Shown one piece after another: positions 28,137 through 36,800 of a stretch of 64,000 bases of DNA (position 1 is its first letter; each line of letters opens with the position of its first letter). The DNA comes from VAZQ01 sp963821505 (GTDB lineage Bacteria > Pseudomonadota > Alphaproteobacteria > Rhizobiales > Xanthobacteraceae). The notes under the pieces were generated by a model. The model worked only from the letters and a program-made list of their open reading frames with translations, did no database searches and had not been told where the DNA came from. The translations under genes and the position numbers were made by a program. The stretch lies in NCBI GenBank assembly GCA_963821505.1, contig CAWGEH010000022.1, positions 62,001-126,000 on the forward strand, given 5' to 3'.

Positions 28137-29123
28137 CTACCCGATCTTGACCACAACCCGGCCGCGTATCCCCCCCTCGACGATACGCCGGCCGGTCTCC
28201 ATGACCCCCGACAGATCGATCTCGCTGGTCATCGCGGCGAGTTTGCCGGCGTCGATATCCGAGGCCAATCGCTTCCAGGCCTCCCGCCGCCTTTCCATAG
28301 GACACATCACCGAATCTATGCCGATGAGCGACACGCCGCGCAGAATGAATGGGGCGACAGTTGCCGGCAAATCCATCCCACCGGCCAGTCCACAGGCCGC
28401 GACCGCGCCGCCATAGCGGGTCATCGACAACACGTTGGCCAGCGTGGTCGACCCGACCGTGTCGATGCCGCCGGCCCATCGTTCCTGGCCGAGCGGCTTG
28501 GCCGCGCCGACAAGCTCCTTGCGTTCGATGATCTCGCGGGCGCCCAGGCTTCTGAGGTAATCCGCTTCGGTCGGACGTCCGGTCGAGGCGATGACGGCAA
28601 AGCCTAGCTTGGCGAGCAGCGTCACCGCGACCGAACCCAATCCTCCAGCCGCTCCGGTGACGATCACCGGCCCCTGTCTCGGCGTGACGCCTTGACGCTC
28701 GAGCGCCATCACCGCCAGCATGGCGGTATAGCCGGCGGTGCCGATCGCCATCGCTCCGCGCGCGCTATTGCGCGCGGGCAACCGCACCAGCCAATCGCCC
28801 TTGACCCGCGCTTTTTCGGCGTAGCCGCCGAGATGAGTTTCCCCCGCCCCCCAGCCATTGAGAATGACCCTGTCGCCCGGCCTCCATTGCGGATGCGAAG
28901 AGGATTCCACCGTGCCGGCGAAATCGATGCCGGCAATCATCGGGAAGCGGCGAACGACCGGCGCTTTGCCGGTGACCGCGAGCCCGTCCTTGTAATTCAC
29001 CGTCGACCATTCGACCCGGACGGTGACATCGCCCTCCATCAGATCGGCTTCGTCGAAATCGGTCAGGCGGGCCTTTTGGCCCCCGTCACTTTTCTCCACC
29101 ACAATTGCCTTGAATGTCGGCAC
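28137..29123 (-). CDS. acuI: Acrylyl-CoA reductase / YhdH-type MDR oxidoreductase
   Basis: The 328-residue medium-chain dehydrogenase begins at a GTG (PTFKAIVVEKSDGG), giving the standard family length; an ATG seven codons upstream is less likely. The NADPH-binding loop is VTGAAGGLGSVAV, followed by STGRPTEADYLRSLGA. AcuI reduces acrylyl-CoA to propionyl-CoA and detoxifies acrylate. It is divergent from the polyketide cluster, so a second possibility is enoyl reduction for that cluster in trans; nothing in the sequence proves this. A repeat and a GC-rich gene-poor region lie downstream of it. Confidence 0.88.
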   Translation of the reverse strand: MPTFKAIVVEKSDGGQKARLTDFDEADLMEGDVTVRVEWSTVNYKDGLAVTGKAPVVRRFPMIAGIDFAGTVESSSHPQWRPGDRVILNGWGAGETHLGGYAEKARVKGDWLVRLPARNSARGAMAIGTAGYTAMLAVMALERQGVTPRQGPVIVTGAAGGLGSVAVTLLAKLGFAVIASTGRPTEADYLRSLGAREIIERKELVGAAKPLGQERWAGGIDTVGSTTLANVLSMTRYGGAVAACGLAGGMDLPATVAPFILRGVSLIGIDSVMCPMERRREAWKRLASDIDAGKLAAMTSEIDLSGVMETGRRIVEGGIRGRVVVKIG

Positions 29124-29283
29124 GCGTGCCCTCGGCACTCGCATTCATATGCGCGAAAAGCTGTACCGTGCGCTGCCGGCCGCCGCAACTCGATGTCCGG
29201 AAATCAGCGCCTTCGAGACGGTGCCGGTCTTGCGCGTAGTCGCTTGGTCCGGCACCGTTCCCGGCGGCCACTGGCCGCCTACG

Positions 29284-30072
29284 ATGGACGAAATGACGCT
29301 CGACAAGTGGGTTCCATTTCGGAATGAGGGCGCTGTCGTTCGCCGCCGCCTTTTCTCCTTTCCGCACGCCGCGGGAAATGCCGCGTTTTACCGACCATTG
29401 CGGCGCTTCATGCCTCCCGAGCTCGATTTCTGTCCGGTGGAGTTGCCGGGGCGGGCCGGGCGCCTTGACGATCCACCATTCACCTCCATGAGCGCGCTCA
29501 TGGAGCGGCTGTCGCGTGCACTCCAGCCGCTGATGGGAGTGCCATTCGGTTTTTTTGGCCACAGCGTGGGCGCCTGTGTGGCTTACGAAGCTGCCCGGCA
29601 ACTACGTTCGGTCGATGGCCGGACCGCCGTGCATCTGTTCGTTTCCGGCCGCGGAAGGCCCAACTGCGCTTGCGCTGATCCTCGCCCGGCGCGCCCGCGG
29701 TCGGACCACGATCTGCTTGCCATTCTGGACCGTTTTGGCGGCACGCCTGCAGCAATCATGCAACGCCCGGAACTGATAGCTGCTCTACTGCCGGCCTTAA
29801 GAGCCGATCTTGCGCTCGTGGAAGGGTATGCAATCGATCCAGGGGATCGCATTGCTTGCCCGATCACTGCATTCGGCGGCGCCGACGACGTCTCTCATTC
29901 TGCCTCTCTCCAATCCTGGAGAGACCTCACGCGCGGAGAATTTCGGACCCGCATTTTCCCTGGAGGGCACTTTTACGTCTCGCCTGCGGCCGAGGCCCTC
30001 GCCGAGGAGATCATCCGGGACTTGCACGCATCTGCGGGCATGCCCGCGGCCGGGGCGACGGCGCGGATGTGA
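29284..30072 (+). CDS. Type II thioesterase (alpha/beta hydrolase, GrsT-like)
   Basis: The product of about 262 residues has the N-terminal FSFPHAAGNAAFYRP, the DFCPVELPGR segment, the nucleophile elbow GHSVGA (Ser), and the C-terminal FPGGHFYV with the catalytic His. These editing enzymes remove aberrant acyl groups from carrier proteins of polyketide and peptide synthases. It is the first gene of the polyketide cluster and lies 11 bases before the PPTase gene. The start is uncertain: ATG 29284 gives family length, and an upstream in-frame ATG (29149) would add 45 residues. Confidence 0.88.
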   Translation: MDEMTLDKWVPFRNEGAVVRRRLFSFPHAAGNAAFYRPLRRFMPPELDFCPVELPGRAGRLDDPPFTSMSALMERLSRALQPLMGVPFGFFGHSVGACVAYEAARQLRSVDGRTAVHLFVSGRGRPNCACADPRPARPRSDHDLLAILDRFGGTPAAIMQRPELIAALLPALRADLALVEGYAIDPGDRIACPITAFGGADDVSHSASLQSWRDLTRGEFRTRIFPGGHFYVSPAAEALAEEIIRDLHASAGMPAAGATARM

Positions 30073-30083
30073 CGCATCCGCGC

Positions 30084-30777
30084 ATGGATCGTCCGCGCTT
30101 ATCGATCGGCGAAATCCACGTGTGGACCCCACGCCTCGCCGATGACCATCACGCAACTGCTGACTTCCCTGCGAACTCTTGGGCCGAGAGGAGCGGGCGC
30201 GGGCCGCGCAGTTCTCATTCGAGCGTGATCGGATGCGCTTCGTCCAAGCGCAGGGAAGCGTGCGACAGATACTCGCCAGCTATTCCGATGTAGCCGCGGC
30301 GACACTTGCCTTTGCACGCAACCGTCATGGAAAGCCATTTTTGTTCCACGGGCCAATTGTCCCAATCTCCAGTTCAGCATCTCGCGCAGCGGCAATCACT
30401 GCATGCTCGCACTGCGACTCGATCACGCAATCGGCATCGACGTCGAGAGGGTGCGTGATCTGCCGCGCGCCAGGAATATTGCGCAAAACTATTTCACGCC
30501 GGCCGAAAGCGGGTCTTGGCTGCTTTGCGGGGAACGGCTCTGCGGGATGCATTCTTTGTTTTGTGGACACACAAGGGAGGCAATGGTCAAAGGACTAGGC
30601 ATCAGCTTGGCGACTAATCTTGGCCGCGTCGAGTTCGATCTCGATGCCGTCGCGGAACCGCGGCTCGTAGCATGGGACGGCGACCGATCAGTTGCACAAA
30701 GATGGTCTATTTTTCGTCGCGACCCTGCACCGGGCTATCTCGCCGCCGTGGCGAGTGTCATCCAACTCGATCGCTGA
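30084..30777 (+). pseudogene. Sfp-type 4'-phosphopantetheinyl transferase, broken by about five indels
   Basis: Sfp-type enzymes attach the phosphopantetheine arm to carrier proteins. Pieces of a typical enzyme are spread over all three forward frames: IGEIHVWTPRLADDHH, EERARAAQFSFERDR and RHGKPFLFHGP upstream, then the metal motif GIDVERVRDL, and WTHKEAMVKGLG. Joining them needs an extra C removed near 30168, an extra A near 30187, a missing A near 30355, a missing A near 30507, and an extra G near 30576. With these corrections one protein of about 230 residues results, with all motifs. Either the gene is decayed or the sequence has clustered errors. As written, no functional protein is encoded; the PKS and ACP here would need another PPTase. 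Confidence 0.85.
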
Positions 30778-30951
30778 CATTGCGGAATTGAAACCACGCC
30801 GGCGCCGATCGATGCCGTGTCCAGGCTTTGATCAGGCCACTCGCAGGGCGGCAAGCCGTAGACATTTATCGGGAATTGTGCAACGTTTGCAACGTGATCG
30901 ATGATGCGAGACCGTCGGGGTGCTGACGTTGCTGCTTATAGAGGGGGTTTC

Positions 30952-31341
30952 ATGTATTCCGACAACGAGCAGCCGCATTGGTCAAGTTCTGAAAATCCCG
31001 AATCCAGCCCCCGCGTCGGCATGATGCTCGAGCTTTGGCATGACTGGTTCGAGGTCATGTCGCAGGTGGCCTACCAGACGCACAGAGCCTGTGAGTTTCT
31101 CGCCGAAAGCGGAGGGCCGTCAAACGCACAATATTCGCCTTTCGATTTCCCTGCCTCGCGCTCTCCATCGGAAGGGACGAACGGGTCGATCGACATGGAC
31201 AAGCTCAAGCAGTGCTTGCAATCGATGGATCCCATGCAGGCGGCCCGCGTCCTGCACGCCGTTCAGACGATGCAAGCCATGGAGGCCATGCTGAAAAGAC
31301 GAAGATCGCGCGCGAACGAGGCAGAGGGCGCTGCCTGGTAG
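30952..31341 (+). CDS. Hypothetical helical protein in the polyketide cluster
   Basis: The 129-residue protein starts MYSDNEQPHWSS after a purine-rich AGAGGGGG. It has an amphipathic helix (MMLELWHDWFEVMSQVAYQ), a Ser/Pro-rich middle, and a second Met/Gln-rich helix (LQSMDPMQAARVLHAVQTMQ) followed by a basic cluster, KRRRSR. There is no signal peptide or known catalytic motif. It lies 39 bases before the ligase in the same direction, so it is likely part of the operon. A scaffold or docking role is a guess. Confidence 0.65.
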   Translation: MYSDNEQPHWSSSENPESSPRVGMMLELWHDWFEVMSQVAYQTHRACEFLAESGGPSNAQYSPFDFPASRSPSEGTNGSIDMDKLKQCLQSMDPMQAARVLHAVQTMQAMEAMLKRRRSRANEAEGAAW

Positions 31342-31380
31342 GGCCCGAAAGGCCGCGCGGGGCGACAAGGGCGGGCCGTC

Positions 31381-32721
31381 ATGAACCGTCATTGGTTGAC
31401 TCGGCGATTGCAATCTTGGGGTGACAGACCAGCACTGATATGGAGAAATGAGAGTTGGTCGTTCAGCCAGCTCTGTGACGGCTGCGATGCATGGCTCGAC
31501 CAATTGGCGCAATACGGCGTCAGACCGGGAGACACGCTGGCAGTCTGTGGCGACTATTCGCCGAAGCTGTGCGCGTTGCTTCTGGCCGCTCTGCTGAACC
31601 GCAACATCATCGTCCCGTTGGCGTCCGCAACTGCGCCTCGCTGGAGTCGGCTGATGCAGCTGGCGCAGGTGCAATTCGCCATTCGCTTCGACAGTGATGA
31701 TTCATGGAGCGTCACCAGCTTCGACCGTGCCGTGAGCAATCCATTGTTGCGGCAACTCGAGGAGCGCGACGCACCCGGCCTGGTTCTGTTCAGCTCGGGC
31801 TCGACCGGCGAGAGCAAGGCTTCGGTGCTCGATTTTGGTCGCCTGTTGGCGAAATTCGAGCCCCCGCGGCCGGCCCATCGCACGCTCGTGTTCTTGCTGC
31901 TCGACCATATCGGTGGCATCAACACGCTGTTGCATGGGCTCTGCCATGGCGGAACCATTGTTACGACGCCTGAGCGCGGCCCAGACGCCGTATGCGCCGC
32001 GATTGAAGCGCATCGGATCCAGCTGCTGCCTACGACGCCAACGTTCCTGCGGATATTGCTGATCGCCGACGCCGTCCAGCGTCATGACCTCTCCTCCCTC
32101 GAGATCGTCACCTATGGCACGGAGCCGATGCCCCCCAGCACGCTTGCGGCTGTCCGCGAAGCTTTGCCCTGGGTGCGTTTCAAGCAGACCTACGGGCTGT
32201 CGGAACTCGGCATCCTGTCGACCCAATCACGCGACTCCGGCTCGGTGTGGCTCAAACTCGGGAATACCGGCTTTGAGCACAAGATCGTCGACGGCGTGCT
32301 GTGGATCAGATCGCAGAGCGCGATGCTCGGTTATTTGAACGCGCCGTCCCCGTTCGAGGCGGACGGATGGTTCAACACGCAGGATCTCGTCGAAAGTGAC
32401 GGCGAGTACATTCGCATTCTCGGCCGCAAGTCGGAGCTGATAAATGTGGGCGGCGAGAAGGTGCATCCGACCGAGATCGAGAACGTTCTGCTCCAGCTCG
32501 ACAACATCAAGGACGTCACCGTGCGCGGACAGCCCAATCCGATCACCGGCGAGGTTGTCGCAGCCAGGATCACCCTGCTCGCGCCGGAGGATCCCGACGC
32601 GCTCAAACGCCGGGTCCGTCAATTCTGTCACGGGCGGCTTGAGCGCTACAAAATGCCCGCCGTCATAGATGTGGTGGCGGAGGATCATTACGGGGCGCGC
32701 TTCAAGAAATCGCGCAATTGA
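31381..32721 (+). CDS. Stand-alone acyl-adenylating ligase (ANL superfamily)
   Basis: The 446-residue enzyme has the P-loop-like LFSSGSTGESKA near residue 140, the aromatic/Tyr motif FKQTYGLSELG, the ribose-binding Asp region DGWFNTQDLV, the hinge ILGRKSELINVGGEKVHPTEIE, and a C-terminal Lys in GARFKKSRN. It should activate a carboxylic acid as an acyl-adenylate and pass it to CoA or to a carrier protein. In this operon, directly before the SDR and free ACP, loading a starter acid onto the ACP is the likeliest role. The acid cannot be predicted by eye. The protein is shorter than typical 500-residue ligases, chiefly in the N-terminal half. Confidence 0.88.
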   Translation: MNRHWLTRRLQSWGDRPALIWRNESWSFSQLCDGCDAWLDQLAQYGVRPGDTLAVCGDYSPKLCALLLAALLNRNIIVPLASATAPRWSRLMQLAQVQFAIRFDSDDSWSVTSFDRAVSNPLLRQLEERDAPGLVLFSSGSTGESKASVLDFGRLLAKFEPPRPAHRTLVFLLLDHIGGINTLLHGLCHGGTIVTTPERGPDAVCAAIEAHRIQLLPTTPTFLRILLIADAVQRHDLSSLEIVTYGTEPMPPSTLAAVREALPWVRFKQTYGLSELGILSTQSRDSGSVWLKLGNTGFEHKIVDGVLWIRSQSAMLGYLNAPSPFEADGWFNTQDLVESDGEYIRILGRKSELINVGGEKVHPTEIENVLLQLDNIKDVTVRGQPNPITGEVVAARITLLAPEDPDALKRRVRQFCHGRLERYKMPAVIDVVAEDHYGARFKKSRN

Positions 32722-32786
32722 ACGTTATTCGGCGTTGCACCGGCACGCACGCCGGCTCGTATGTTGAGCGTGAGGACACGACGACC

Positions 32787-33524
32787 ATGTCACAGACCAG
32801 AAAGATTGCGCTGGTTAGCGGTGGCAGTCGCGGCCTGGGAGCCGAGCTGGTGTCGGGATTTCTCGACCGGCGGTACGGAGTGGCGACGCTGAGCCGGACG
32901 AAGACAGCTTTCATCACCGATACGTTACGCGCCCGCAAGCGCGGGGATTTCCATTGGAGCGCAGTCGATGGACGCGATCATGAGGCGTTGCGCGCTTTCG
33001 TGAAGGAGGTGGGCGAGCGGTTGGGCCGGATTGACGTGCTGGTCAACAATGCCGGCATTGCAACGGAAGGTATTCTGCCGACAATGCGAACCAGTGATAT
33101 TGTCGAGGCGGTTGAAGTGAACCTCACCGCAGCTCTGGTGCTCGCGCAGGCTTGTTCGCGTTTGATGCTCAGGCAGGGCTCAGGATGCATCGTCAACATA
33201 TCTTCGGTGCATGCCATTCGCGGCCATTCGGGCGTGGCCGTCTATAGCGCGACCAAAGCGGCGCTCGATGGTTTGACGCGTAGTCTCGCTCGCGAGCTCG
33301 GCCCACGTAAGATCAGGGTCAATTCGGTCGCTCCGGGCTATTTCGACAGCGCCATGGTCGGTGACATGGCCAAGGAGCAGAAGCAGCGCATCGCCCGGCG
33401 CACGCCGCTGGGTCGGCTCGCGCGCATCGACGAGGTCGCGAACGCCGTCCACTTCCTGACCTCAGACCAGGCGTCCTTCATCACCGGACAGACCCTTGTG
33501 GTGGATGGAGGCATCACATGCTGA
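32787..33524 (+). CDS. SDR family 3-oxoacyl reductase (FabG-like)
   Basis: The 245-residue short-chain dehydrogenase has the nucleotide loop SGGSRGLGAEL near residue 11, NNAGIA, the catalytic Ser in NISSVHAIRG, and YSATK. The C-terminus is QTLVVDGGITC, typical of the FabG group. The neighbouring PKS has no KR domain, so this enzyme is the best candidate for ketoreduction in trans. It overlaps the following ACP gene by seven bases. The start was placed at MSQTRKIALV; an upstream frame would add 23 residues. Confidence 0.9.
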   Translation: MSQTRKIALVSGGSRGLGAELVSGFLDRRYGVATLSRTKTAFITDTLRARKRGDFHWSAVDGRDHEALRAFVKEVGERLGRIDVLVNNAGIATEGILPTMRTSDIVEAVEVNLTAALVLAQACSRLMLRQGSGCIVNISSVHAIRGHSGVAVYSATKAALDGLTRSLARELGPRKIRVNSVAPGYFDSAMVGDMAKEQKQRIARRTPLGRLARIDEVANAVHFLTSDQASFITGQTLVVDGGITC

Positions 33525-33886
33525 CGGCGCCGACGGCCGCGCAAATCGAATCGATCGTGCATGACAAAATCCGCGCGGTCCTGGCCGAGCGCGCAGGTGA
33601 GGTCGGCCGCCTCTCCGGCGCCGAAAAGCTCAGCGCCACGCTCGGCCTCAGCTCGCTCGACCTGGCATTTCTCGTGGCGGAACTGGAAGCGGAGCTCGGT
33701 GTGGACCCCTTTGCCAAGCTCGTTTCGATCACCAGCGTGCGGTCGGTGGCCGACCTCGTGCGGGCCTATCAGCAGGCGTTCTTTCCCGAGTTCCAGCGCG
33801 GCGGAAAGGACGACGCGATCGCGGCAGCAACCAAGCGAGCTCAGACCAGGCGGGCACGGAGAGAGCGGAGAGATGGCCGGGAATAG
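33518..33886 (+). CDS. Free-standing acyl carrier protein
   Basis: The 122-residue protein has a carrier fold in residues 1-85 with the phosphopantetheine site at Ser46 in TLGLSSLDLAFL. The usual DSL is SSL here. The C-terminal 35 residues are basic and Arg-rich (KRAQTRRARRERRDGRE), an unusual extension. It overlaps the SDR gene upstream and the PKS gene downstream by 14 bases, so all three are likely translated together. It probably carries the starter unit from the ligase to the PKS ketosynthase. Confidence 0.85.
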   Translation: MLTAPTAAQIESIVHDKIRAVLAERAGEVGRLSGAEKLSATLGLSSLDLAFLVAELEAELGVDPFAKLVSITSVRSVADLVRAYQQAFFPEFQRGGKDDAIAAATKRAQTRRARRERRDGRE

Positions 33887-36800
33887 TCCCGCAGGTGTTG
33901 CGATTGTCGGTATCGCCTGCCGTTTTCCCGGCGCTGCAGACCACCGCGCCTTTTGGCAAAACCTGCGCGAGGGTGTGGAATCGATCAGTGCCCTGAGCAA
34001 CGAGGATCTCCTCGCGGCGGGGGTATCTGGCGAGCTGTTGCGCAACCCGTCGTACGTAAAAGCCGCCTCGTTGCTGCCCGACATCGACCAGTTCGATGCC
34101 GCCTTCTTCGAATATTCGCCGGAGGAAGCGCGGCTCATGGATCCGCAGCAGCGCCTGCTTCTGGAGGTGGCATGGGAGACCTTCGAGGACGCCGGACAGC
34201 CGCTTGGAAGCTCGGCCAAGCCGATCGGCGTTTTCACGGGATTGGGCGGAGTGGTGAGCAGCTATCTGGTCGATCGACTGCCATTCAGCGCGGACCTGCC
34301 GGGCTATACGGGCGACCTCGCACACCTCGGCAACGACAAGGATTTTGCCAGTACCCGGATTTCCTACAAACTCAATCTTAGCGGCCCAAGTATCAACGTG
34401 CAGACCGCCTGCTCGACGTCGCTGGTCGCCGTGCATCTCGCCTGCCAGGCCATTCTTGCAGGCGAATGCGAGATGGCACTGGCGGGAGCCGCTGCCGTGC
34501 GCGTGCCCCAGGGCGTCGGCTATACGAGCGTGAGGGGCGGCATCCTGTCGCCCGACGGACATTGCCGCGCCTTCGACGCCGAGGCGCAGGGCACGATCTT
34601 CGGCAGCGGCGTCGGCGCCGTCCTGCTCAAGGATCTGGCCGCCGCCGTCGCCGACGGCGACCACATCTACGCAATCGTCAGAGGATCGGCGATCAACAAT
34701 GATGGCGCCGACAAGGTGAGCTATACGGCCTCGAGCGCCGCCGGCCAGGCGCGCGCGATGCTCGAGGCTTTGCTCATAGCCGACGTGTCGCCGGACGACA
34801 TTTCCTACGTCGAGTGCCACGGAACGGGAACGATCGTCGGTGATCCGCTGGAGATCGAGGCATTGACCCGCGCGTTCCGCACCAGAACCGACCGGTGCGG
34901 CTTCTGCGCCATCGGCTCGGTGAAGACCAACATTGGGCACCTGGAACAGACAGCCGGGCTGGCGGCGCTGATCAAAACCGCGCTGGCGTTGAAGAACGGA
35001 AAAATCCCGCCCAGCCTCAACTTCCGGAACCCCAATCCCAAGATCGACTTCGCCGCCAGTCCGTTCTTCGTCAATACGCAGTGCCGCGACTGGCCCACGG
35101 GTGACCGTCCCCGGCTCGCCGCGGTGAATTCGCTCGGTCTCGGCGGTACGAATGCCTTTGTTGTGCTCGAAGAACCACCGGCGACGACGGGGATGGAGGG
35201 TGAGCCGGAGCTGGACTTGTTCACGCTGTCGGCGAGGACCGAGGCGGCATTGCGCGCATCGATCGAGCGTCACCTCAGGTGGCTTGCCCATGAGCAAGCG
35301 CCGCTGCCCGACATTTGCTTTACCAGCACCAGCGGCCGAATGCATTTTCCCGTGCGTTTTGCCACGGTCGTGGACTCGCGGGAACGGTTGCGGGAGGCGC
35401 TCGCCGCGGAAACCGCCAACGGCGCCGCTCTTCAACCGACCGGAGAGCGCCGCCTTGCGTTTCTGTTCTCTGGGCAGGCGTCGCAATACGCGCGAATGGG
35501 CGCGGACCTCTATCGCCATCAGCCAGTGTACCGCGAGGAAGTCGATCGCTGCGCCGAGATCGTGGACAACCGTCTCGGCCGGCCGCTCAGAGACGTACTC
35601 CTTTGCGAACGCATCGATTCGAATCTGATCGACGAAACCGCCTACACGCAGCCGGCGCTGTTCGCGGTACAGGCCGGCCTCGTCGCGTTGTGGCGGTCGT
35701 GGGGTATCGTTCCCGACGTCGTCCTGGGACATAGCGTCGGCGAGTTTGCGGCCGCCTATTGCGCCGGCGCGTACACGCTGGAGCAAGTGCTTGGGCTCAT
35801 CGCAGAGCGCGCGCGTGTCATGCAGGCTCTGCCGCGGGACGGCGCCATGGCCGCCGTTTTCTCCGACGAAGCGGCCGTGGCGGCGGCAATCGAGCAATGC
35901 GGCCGCGCGGACGTTGCGATCGCCGCGCTGAACGGGCCGCAGAACACGGTTGTCTCGGGCGCCCGTGACGCCGTCGCGGCTCTGATCGCGCGTTTTGAAG
36001 ACCTCCGCATTCGATGCCAATTGCTGACTGTTTCCCACGCCTTCCACTCGCCATCGATGCGCGCGGCCGCCGATGAGTTGGGTCGTATCGCAGCTGCCGT
36101 ACAAGGCCAGCCGCCGAAAATTCCGTGGATCTCGACCGTGTCGGCGGCGCCGATGCAGCAACCACCGGACGCGAGATACTGGTGCGACCACGCGCTCAAT
36201 ACCGTGCGTTTCGCCGATGCAATGCAGGCACTGGTGCAGACCGGCGTTTCAGACTTCGTCGAAATCGGGCCGGGCAACACCTTGCTTGCGCTTGGGCAGC
36301 AATGTCTGAAGGAAAACGGGCGCGCATGGCTCGGCTCGCTCGGCAAGCGAGGCGAGCCGAGCGAGATCCTGGCGAGCCTTGGCGGGCTTTACCGCCGCGG
36401 CTATGACGTCGATTGGGACGGATTCAATCGACCATACCCGCGCCGTCGCGTGTCACTCCCGACCTATCCTTTCGAGCACCGCCGCTTCTGGATCGAAGCC
36501 GATGCGAGGGCGCGATCGAGAGAGCCTCTTTCCGACGGATTGACCGGCATGCGCCTGCGCTCGGCATTGCCGGATGCCCAATTCGAGAGCATCTACAGCT
36601 TGCAACGCTTCGCCTATCTCGACGATCATCGCATCTATGGCATGCCGGTGCTGCCGACCACGGTCGGCCTGGCGGCTTTGCGAGACGCCGCGCGCCAGTA
36701 TTTCGGGTCCGACGCAGTCGAAATCGCCAATCTGCAATATCGCGAAGCAATGGTCTTACCGGAGAACGGCGAGCGGATCGTGCAATCGATCCTCACGCCG

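Noticed and set aside
33561..33872. N-terminal extension of the PKS across the ACP gene
   Set aside because: The extra residues are an out-of-frame reading of the ACP gene; KS begins right after ATG 33873.
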